The notes under the pieces: generated by a model
The model's input: the letters and a program-made list of their open reading frames with translations, nothing else
Told to the model about the DNA's origin: nothing
Databases searched by the model: none
Program-made: the position numbers and the translations under genes
Shown: piece after piece, positions 58,959 to 64,000 of the stretch
Layout of the letters: every line of letters starts with the position of its first letter
Numbering within the stretch: position 1 is the stretch's first letter
NCBI GenBank assembly: GCA_017398335.1
Contig: JAFQGK010000031.1
Location: 28,312 to 92,311 of the forward strand
Origin: Bacteroidales bacterium
GTDB taxonomy: Bacteria; Bacteroidota; Bacteroidia; Bacteroidales; UBA932
Direction of reading: 5' to 3'
DNA length: 64,000 nucleotides

Positions 58959-60332
58959 TTAACTTGCCGGCTTGTCAAGCTCGAGTTCAGGATGACGTCT
59001 TGACGAGAAGAAAAGCATCAGTGCCACTGCTATCGCCACGACTCCGAGAAGTATGAATATATACTCAGCATGTATGGCGGCGGCCACCTCCTGCGCCTTG
59101 TTCCCCACCTCGGTGATTTCATTCCTGAATATTCTTCCTACATATATAGGCACGGCCCACATGCCCAGATTCTGCACCCAATATATAAGCGAATATGCCG
59201 TACCGAGATTCTTTTCCGGTATGATCTTCGGCACAGACGGCCACATGGCCGACGGCACGAGAGAGTATCCTATACCCAGCAAGGCAATCGCCACATATGC
59301 ATAGACAGGAATGCCCTGAGGTGCAAAAGTGATTATCAGATGCGAGACAAGCACCAATGCTGAGCCGACTATCATCCAGACAGTAGCCTTACCCACCTTA
59401 TCCACCAGAGCCCCGAAAAGAGGGGTGAACAATATTGTAAAGAACGGGATCATTGCAAGAAGGACTGTGGCGATATCAAGATTTACTCCGAACAGAGGAA
59501 GAAGAATGGACACGCCGAACTTCTTGAATCTGATGACACAGCAGTAAAAGGTCACGCACAGAAGAGCAATCATAAGGAAACGCGGATTGCTCAACACCTT
59601 CCATATGTCTGAAATACGGAATTTGTCCTCTTCCGCTGTCTCCACTTTGTCCGTCTCGCCTGTTTCCTTGTCAAAACGGGCATCCATGGCGACGAATACC
59701 GCCCATAGTATTGCTCCGACAGCAAGTACAGCCAGTCCGATGAGTGCCGGACGGTTTGTCTCAGACAGCATATACATTTCACCTGCAGCCTTCTGCTTCA
59801 CTATCATAGGAGCTATAAGGATTGCCGTAGCCGTACCGAATCTGGCTATGGCAAGCTGCAGACCCATAGCCAGAGCCATATTCCTGCCCTTGAACCATTT
59901 TGCGATCGACCGTGTGACAGACACGCCGGCGATCTCGCTGCCAAGACCGAAAAGCATGCAGCCTATGTATGCTATAGTCAGCGATATCTTAGGATCAAAT
60001 CCCGCAGAGATTGCAAAAGTCACTAGAGCCGCACCTCCTACCATCATGCCGACGAAGATCGAGCCCACCAGGCGCACACCGAACTTGTCCAGAAGTGCTC
60101 CGCAAACGATAAGCCCTCCCCATATGCACAGGAAAGAATATCCGCTGGCATAAAAGCCGTAGTCCGCCATGTTCCAACCCAGCTCAAGCTTCTCGGGATT
60201 CTTGAACAGTTCCGAAAGCGAGGAGAACATGTCGTCGAAGAAGTATGAAGCGAACATAGGAACAACAAGGCATGCCAGCGCCAGCCAGCATGCCCACCTG
60301 TTGTCCCTGATTGTATTTTTCAGAGTTGACAT
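58959..60332 (-). CDS. MFS transporter, paralogue A
   Basis: A 457-residue major facilitator with 12 membrane segments and a charged central loop (about 210-235, DKETGETDKVETAEED). Key segments are GGLIVCGALLDKFGVRLVG (loop 2-3 motif) and SIAKWFKGRNMALAMGLQLAIARFG. The family is like the MFSD1 branch found in Bacteroidota and animals; a dipeptide or sugar-acid substrate is only a guess. It overlaps the upstream paralogue by one base. Confidence 0.88.
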   Translation of the reverse strand: MSTLKNTIRDNRWACWLALACLVVPMFASYFFDDMFSSLSELFKNPEKLELGWNMADYGFYASGYSFLCIWGGLIVCGALLDKFGVRLVGSIFVGMMVGGAALVTFAISAGFDPKISLTIAYIGCMLFGLGSEIAGVSVTRSIAKWFKGRNMALAMGLQLAIARFGTATAILIAPMIVKQKAAGEMYMLSETNRPALIGLAVLAVGAILWAVFVAMDARFDKETGETDKVETAEEDKFRISDIWKVLSNPRFLMIALLCVTFYCCVIRFKKFGVSILLPLFGVNLDIATVLLAMIPFFTILFTPLFGALVDKVGKATVWMIVGSALVLVSHLIITFAPQGIPVYAYVAIALLGIGYSLVPSAMWPSVPKIIPEKNLGTAYSLIYWVQNLGMWAVPIYVGRIFRNEITEVGNKAQEVAAAIHAEYIFILLGVVAIAVALMLFFSSRRHPELELDKPAS

Positions 60333-61684
60333 TATTTCTTTATGTTAGGTAATTCAAGACCGTAACCTTTCTTCTTGTCCTCAAGCTTCAGGAAGAATGA
60401 CATCACGAAGGCAAGGACACCGAATGATGCAAATATCATCATCGGAACCATATATCCTCCGGTCTTCTCAAGAGCAACTCCTATGATGAGCGGCACGAAG
60501 CAGAGACCTACGTTCTGAATCCAGAAAATCAATGAATATGCACTTCCCAGGATGACAGGATCAATGATCTTTGGAACCGAAGGCCAGAGTGCTGCAGGTA
60601 CGAGAGAGAATGATACTCCAAGCACGACAACAAGAAGAAGTGCAAACCACTTGTACGGGAACAGAGGAAGAAGGAAAGCAAAGCTGAGATGGCACACAAT
60701 CATGATAGTCGCACCAAGCATAAGCATAGTAGCACCTTTTCCCTTAGTATCAAGAAAGCCTCCGAGGAACGGCGTAAGTACCATTGCAAGAATAGGGAAC
60801 CATCTGAAGAGGTCTGCAGCCTCGGAAGCAGGAATCTGAAGAGTAACCTCAAGGAAGTTTGTCGCATATCTCTGGAACGGGAAAATCGCAGAATAATAAA
60901 GAACGCAGAGAAGGGCAACAAGCCAGAACATCTTGCTGCTGAAGATTCTTCCGAGATCGCTCACCTTGAACTCCTCGCTCGCCTCGCCTCCATCAGTAAG
61001 ACCTTTCTGCCTGTCAAGTTTCGAATCCATCACAGAGAAGACGATGAAATTGATGAGACCGATAAGGAGGAGGATGACACAGAAAAGGATCGGTGCCTCG
61101 ATATTGCCGAACTTATCGGCAAGACGTGGAGATGCAGATAGTACCGCAAAGACTCCGAGACGCGCGATAGCCATTTCAAGTCCCATTGCAAGAGCCATTT
61201 CCTTGCCGTCAAACCACTTTGCAATAGCCTTTGACACAGTGATACCGGCCATTTCGCAACCACAGCCGAAGATCATGAATCCAAGCGAAGCCATCTTTGC
61301 GCTTCCAGGAAGAGCCACCCACCAGGAGTTGAGCCACTGGCAAAGTTCGGTAGCCTGGAACCACTCTGTTATGCCGACATATTTGATCGAAGCTCCGATA
61401 ACCATCAGTGAAGTTGAAAGGATACCGGTAAAACGTACTCCCATCTTATCGAGGATGATTCCGGCCAGGATAAGGAAACCGCAGACATTGAGTATATACT
61501 CAGAGGCAGCATAAGTTCCGAATACCGAACTGTTCCAGCCTCTTGAAGACTCGACAAGGGACTGGAGCGGCGACATTACGTCAACGAACATATATGCAAA
61601 GAACATTGCAAGAGCAATGAGAATGAGCGCAGCCCACCTTGCGGCAAAGCTGTCATTTAGATACTTTTTGATTGTTTCTGCCAT
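60332..61684 (-). CDS. MFS transporter, paralogue B
   Basis: A 450-residue relative of the next gene: it has AKWFDGKEMALAMGLEMAIARLG in the same place as the paralogue and the same central charged loop (DRQKGLTDGGEASEE). It differs by an insert after the third helix (WLNSWWVALPGSAK). The frame extends to 62128, but that part overlaps dxs; MAETIKKYL is taken as start. Tandem duplication is inferred from sequence similarity and adjacency. Confidence 0.9.
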   Translation of the reverse strand: MAETIKKYLNDSFAARWAALILIALAMFFAYMFVDVMSPLQSLVESSRGWNSSVFGTYAASEYILNVCGFLILAGIILDKMGVRFTGILSTSLMVIGASIKYVGITEWFQATELCQWLNSWWVALPGSAKMASLGFMIFGCGCEMAGITVSKAIAKWFDGKEMALAMGLEMAIARLGVFAVLSASPRLADKFGNIEAPILFCVILLLIGLINFIVFSVMDSKLDRQKGLTDGGEASEEFKVSDLGRIFSSKMFWLVALLCVLYYSAIFPFQRYATNFLEVTLQIPASEAADLFRWFPILAMVLTPFLGGFLDTKGKGATMLMLGATIMIVCHLSFAFLLPLFPYKWFALLLVVVLGVSFSLVPAALWPSVPKIIDPVILGSAYSLIFWIQNVGLCFVPLIIGVALEKTGGYMVPMMIFASFGVLAFVMSFFLKLEDKKKGYGLELPNIKK

Positions 61685-61718
61685 AGTATTTGTTATTTGA
61701 TTATTCCTGTTTGGATTT

Positions 61719-61748
61719 GCGAAGGTAACGTTTTTTTCGTACCTTCGC
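61719..61748. promoter_or_regulatory. Inverted-repeat divergent promoter of MFS B and dxs
   Basis: GCGAAGGTA (61719-61727) and TACCTTCGC (61740-61748) are a perfect 9-bp inverted repeat with a 12-base spacer. Each half reads TACCTTCG outward, a TAnnTTTG box with one T changed to C. It could be two promoters or an operator of a regulator with two-fold symmetry. Confidence 0.55.
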
Positions 61749-61765
61749 AAGTCTGTAAATATTGA

Positions 61766-63697
61766 ATGATGGAAGACAGAACATATAAGATACTTGACCG
61801 CATCGACTCTCCTCAGGACATCAAGACCCTGAATATTGAGGAGTTGAGAGAGCTCTGTGCTGAAATCCGTCAGTATATGATAGAATGCTGCGCTGTCAAT
61901 CCCGGCCATCTCGGTCCCAGCCTCGGAGCTGTCGAGCTGATAGCAGGCTTGCATTACGTTTATAACGCCCCGGAAGATAAGATAGTCTTCGACGTAGGAC
62001 ATCAGGCATATGCGCATAAAATCATCACAGGCAGACGCGAGGCTTTCCGTCATAACCGGACAAAAGACGGCATAAGCGGATTCCCCAAACGTTCGGAAAG
62101 CATATACGACGCATTCGGCGCAGGACATTCGTCGACTTCGATATCAGCGGCTCTAGGATTTGCGGAAGCTGCAAAGCTGCAGGGTCTCAATCAGAAATCA
62201 ATAGCCCTCATCGGGGACGGCTCCCTCACCGGAGGACTGGCCTTCGAAGGCCTTAACAACGCCGGAGCCAGCAAGGCTGACATTCTTGTCATTCTCAACG
62301 ACAACAACATCTCCATCGACCGCAATGTCGGTGCATTGCACGACTACCTGCTTAAGATAACCACCGACCCGAGATACAATAAAGCAAAAAAGCAGATATG
62401 GGACTGCCTTGGTGACGGATGGACAAGAAAGACCCTTCAGAAGGTGGTTACCACCACGAAATCCCATCTGGTAAGCGATAGCGGCGGTGCCCTCTTCCAG
62501 GCTATGGGCTTCAGATATTTCGGTCCTATAGACGGAAACGACATTTCACAGGTCATAGAGACACTCGACAGACTCAAGGAAATCAAAGGTCCGCTGCTCC
62601 TGCATGCAATAACCAAGAAAGGAAAGGGCTATGCACCAGCTGAGCAGAACCAGACCATCTGGCACGCTCCCGGTCCATTCGACCCTGAAACCGGAGAGAG
62701 GATAAAGAATGACACCGGCGTCAGCAGATATCAGGATGTTTTCGGAGAAGTTCTGCTGGATCTGGCCCGCAGGAATCCGTCCGTAGTAGGCATAACACCG
62801 GCAATGGCTTCCGGATGCGGAATGAACAGGCTTTCCAAGGAAATGCCGGACAGATTCTTTGATGTTGGAATTGAAGAAGAGCACGCCGTCACATTTGCAG
62901 CAGGACTTGCGGCAGGAGGACTGAAACCATTCTGCAACATATACTCCTCATTTTCTCAAAGAGCATATGATCAGATCCTGCACGATGTCGCACTGCAGGG
63001 ACTCCCTGTAGTGATATGTCTGGACAGAGGCGGCCTGGTCGGCGAAGACGGAGCCACGCACAACGGCTGCTACGACATGTCGGCATACAGGAGCATTCCC
63101 GGTGCAGTCATCGCAGCGCCGAAGGATGAAATCGAGCTGAAGGATATGATGTACTCTGCAATGCTGGCCGATAAAGGACCATATATAATAAGATATCCAA
63201 GAGGCTACGGAGAAGGAAGCGACTGGGAGAATCACGAATATACCGAACTGACGGCTGGCAAAGGCGAACTGATAGCCGATGGCACCGAAATCGCAGTCAT
63301 TTGCGCTGGTCCCACGACAGCGAGAGCGGCAGAAGCAGCGGAAATATGCAGGAAGGAAACGGGATGGGCCCCCGCCATATATAATATAAGGTATATAAAG
63401 CCGCTCGACACCGGACTGTTGGATAAGATATGCAAGGAATTCAAGACGGTCATCACCGTAGAGGACGGCAGCATCATAGGAGGATTGTACGGAGGTGTAT
63501 GTGAATTCACCTCAGCATACGAAAGACCTGTAAAAGTTCGCGGAATAGGAATTCCCGACAGATACATAGGACAGGCGACACAAGAAGAGCAACGTGAAGA
63601 ATGCGGATTGACCAGAGAGCGCCTGACTGATGTTTTCAAGGTCGAATATGAAAAAATATCGAAAAAAGATGAAAAAGTTTTGGAGATAAAAAATTAA
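61766..63697 (+). CDS. dxs: 1-deoxy-D-xylulose-5-phosphate synthase
   Basis: First enzyme of the non-mevalonate isoprenoid pathway, joining pyruvate and glyceraldehyde-3-phosphate with thiamine diphosphate. The 643-residue protein has HLGPSLGAVEL, the ThDP/Mg motif GDGSLTGGLAFEGLNNAG (about 151-168), the DRGGLVGEDGATHNG block (about 418), and SFSQRAYDQILHDV. An ATG one codon later (61769) is equally possible. Confidence 0.97.
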   Translation: MMEDRTYKILDRIDSPQDIKTLNIEELRELCAEIRQYMIECCAVNPGHLGPSLGAVELIAGLHYVYNAPEDKIVFDVGHQAYAHKIITGRREAFRHNRTKDGISGFPKRSESIYDAFGAGHSSTSISAALGFAEAAKLQGLNQKSIALIGDGSLTGGLAFEGLNNAGASKADILVILNDNNISIDRNVGALHDYLLKITTDPRYNKAKKQIWDCLGDGWTRKTLQKVVTTTKSHLVSDSGGALFQAMGFRYFGPIDGNDISQVIETLDRLKEIKGPLLLHAITKKGKGYAPAEQNQTIWHAPGPFDPETGERIKNDTGVSRYQDVFGEVLLDLARRNPSVVGITPAMASGCGMNRLSKEMPDRFFDVGIEEEHAVTFAAGLAAGGLKPFCNIYSSFSQRAYDQILHDVALQGLPVVICLDRGGLVGEDGATHNGCYDMSAYRSIPGAVIAAPKDEIELKDMMYSAMLADKGPYIIRYPRGYGEGSDWENHEYTELTAGKGELIADGTEIAVICAGPTTARAAEAAEICRKETGWAPAIYNIRYIKPLDTGLLDKICKEFKTVITVEDGSIIGGLYGGVCEFTSAYERPVKVRGIGIPDRYIGQATQEEQREECGLTRERLTDVFKVEYEKISKKDEKVLEIKN

Positions 63698-63709
63698 TAT
63701 CTATCTTTG
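63678..63709 (+). promoter_or_regulatory. Promoter of the tRNA-Thr/Tyr/Gly cluster
   Basis: TTTTG at 63678-63682 (-33 element), 19 bases, then TATCTTTG at 63702-63709. It overlaps the end of dxs on the left side, so the tRNAs are transcribed from their own promoter inside the dxs coding end. Confidence 0.8.
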
Positions 63710-63755
63710 CAATCCCTTTCGGAAACGAAGTGACAAAGAAAGCGGAAACAACATT

Positions 63756-63829
63756 GCCGATGTAGCTCAGTTGGCCAGAGCACGTGATTTGTAATCTCGG
63801 GGTCGTGGGTTCGATTCCCTCCATCGGCT
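63756..63829 (+). tRNA. tRNA-Thr (TGT)
   Basis: Acceptor GCCGATG pairs with CATCGGC, discriminator T63829. D arm is GCTC/GAGC; the anticodon loop TTTGTAA gives TGT (Thr). T·T mismatches appear in the anticodon stem (CGTGA/TCTCG) and in the T stem (GTGGG/CCCTC). CCA is not encoded. Confidence 0.93.
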
Positions 63830-63851
63830 CAAAAGTTCTTTTAAGAATTTT

Positions 63852-63934
63852 GGGAGAATACCAGAGTGGCCAAATGGGGCAGACTGTAAATCTGCTGGTT
63901 TATACCTTCGGTGGTTCGAATCCATCTTCTCCCA
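63852..63934 (+). tRNA. tRNA-Tyr (GTA)
   Basis: Acceptor GGGAGAA pairs with TTCTCCC, discriminator A63934. Anticodon stem CAGA/TCTG with loop CTGTAAA gives GTA (Tyr). A long variable arm (class II tRNA) and a T arm GGTTCGAAT follow. CCA is not encoded. Confidence 0.96.
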
Positions 63935-63936
63935 CT

Positions 63937-63969
63937 AAAAGCCCGAAAGGCAAAACCGATCGGGCTTTT
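63937..63969 (+). terminator. Hairpin between tRNA-Tyr and tRNA-Gly
   Basis: A 9-bp stem (AAAAGCCCG with CGGGCTTTT) with a 15-base loop ends 5 bases before tRNA-Gly. It looks like a terminator or attenuator, but a tRNA-processing structure is equally possible because the next tRNA follows at once. Confidence 0.6.
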
Positions 63970-63974
63970 AATTT

Positions 63975-64000
63975 GCGGAAGTAGCTCAGTCGGTAGAGCA
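63975..64000 (+). tRNA. tRNA-Gly, 5' part only (cut by window edge)
   Basis: GCGGAAGTAGCTCAGTCGG, then TAGAGCA: a complete acceptor 5' strand and D arm. The anticodon is outside the window. The sequence resembles Bacteroidota tRNA-Gly, which follows tRNA-Tyr in this conserved cluster; the identity is inferred from order and similarity. Confidence 0.7.

Noticed and set aside
61685-62128. N-terminal extension of MFS paralogue B
   Set aside because: It overlaps dxs antisense and crosses the divergent promoter; MAETIKK starts directly before the first membrane helix.

Overview
The window is a 64 kb stretch of chromosome from a Bacteroidales-type Bacteroidota. The evidence is the Bat/MoxR aerotolerance operon, Bacteroidota-only families (DUF4922, DUF6057, DUF6515, HU-CCDC81), promoters of the TAnnTTTG type in front of most transcription units, few Shine-Dalgarno sequences, and a tRNA-Thr/tRNA-Tyr/tRNA-Gly cluster of the kind that precedes tuf in this phylum. 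The genus cannot be fixed from the sequence; an uncultured gut lineage near Rikenellaceae or related families would fit. There is no prophage, transposase, CRISPR array or rRNA. The window is gene-dense core chromosome with three unusual repeat or palindrome structures.

Layout. 0-1.9 kb: divergent asnA and murI. 2-12.9 kb: a minus-strand run of nine tightly spaced genes (HU-CCDC81 membrane protein, acyl-ACP thioesterase, Nudix, glycosyltransferase, DUF4922-SpoIID fusion, AmpG-like permease, serpin, NamZ-like exo-muramidase), followed by a DUF6515 protein. Several of these point to cell-wall remodelling or recycling. 13-24.3 kb: tRNA-Asn, an exported metallo-hydrolase, groES-groEL, aldose 1-epimerase, DUF819 protein, TrmH-type methylase, glyA and a GH2 beta-galactosidase. 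24.3-32.8 kb: the Bat operon (moxR, DUF58, DUF4381-like, batA, batB, batC and a batD-batE fusion). It is interrupted after the DUF58 gene by a 21-bp tandem repeat bracketed by two hairpins. 32.9-41.3 kb: truA, then exbB-exbD-tonB-rluB-era-parC-aroK as one run; aroK carries an in-frame palindromic insertion. 41.5-50.6 kb: recJ, lysS (followed by a second palindrome with a related core), YkvA-like, gamma-carbonic-anhydrase-like, dipeptide epimerase, rRNA methylase, aroE, ssb and purA. 50.6-61.7 kb: a five-gene run (FAD oxidoreductase, sodium/solute symporter, CxxCH beta-propeller lipoprotein, DUF6057, RidA/chorismatase-like), a divergent BadF/NagK-type sugar kinase and two tandem MFS paralogues. 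61.8-64 kb: dxs and the tRNA cluster, cut by the window edge.

Common themes. Peptidoglycan supply and salvage recur: murI, NamZ, AmpG-like permease, SpoIID, L-Ala-D/L-Glu epimerase and a MurK/NagK-like kinase. aroK and aroE of the shikimate pathway both occur. Most divergent gene pairs are driven by closely spaced TAnnTTTG boxes. The most promising undescribed items are the nested palindromic element (a copy inside aroK and a copy after lysS), the hairpin-bracketed 21-bp array in the Bat operon, and the FAD/symporter/CxxCH/DUF6057/RidA gene set of unknown function.
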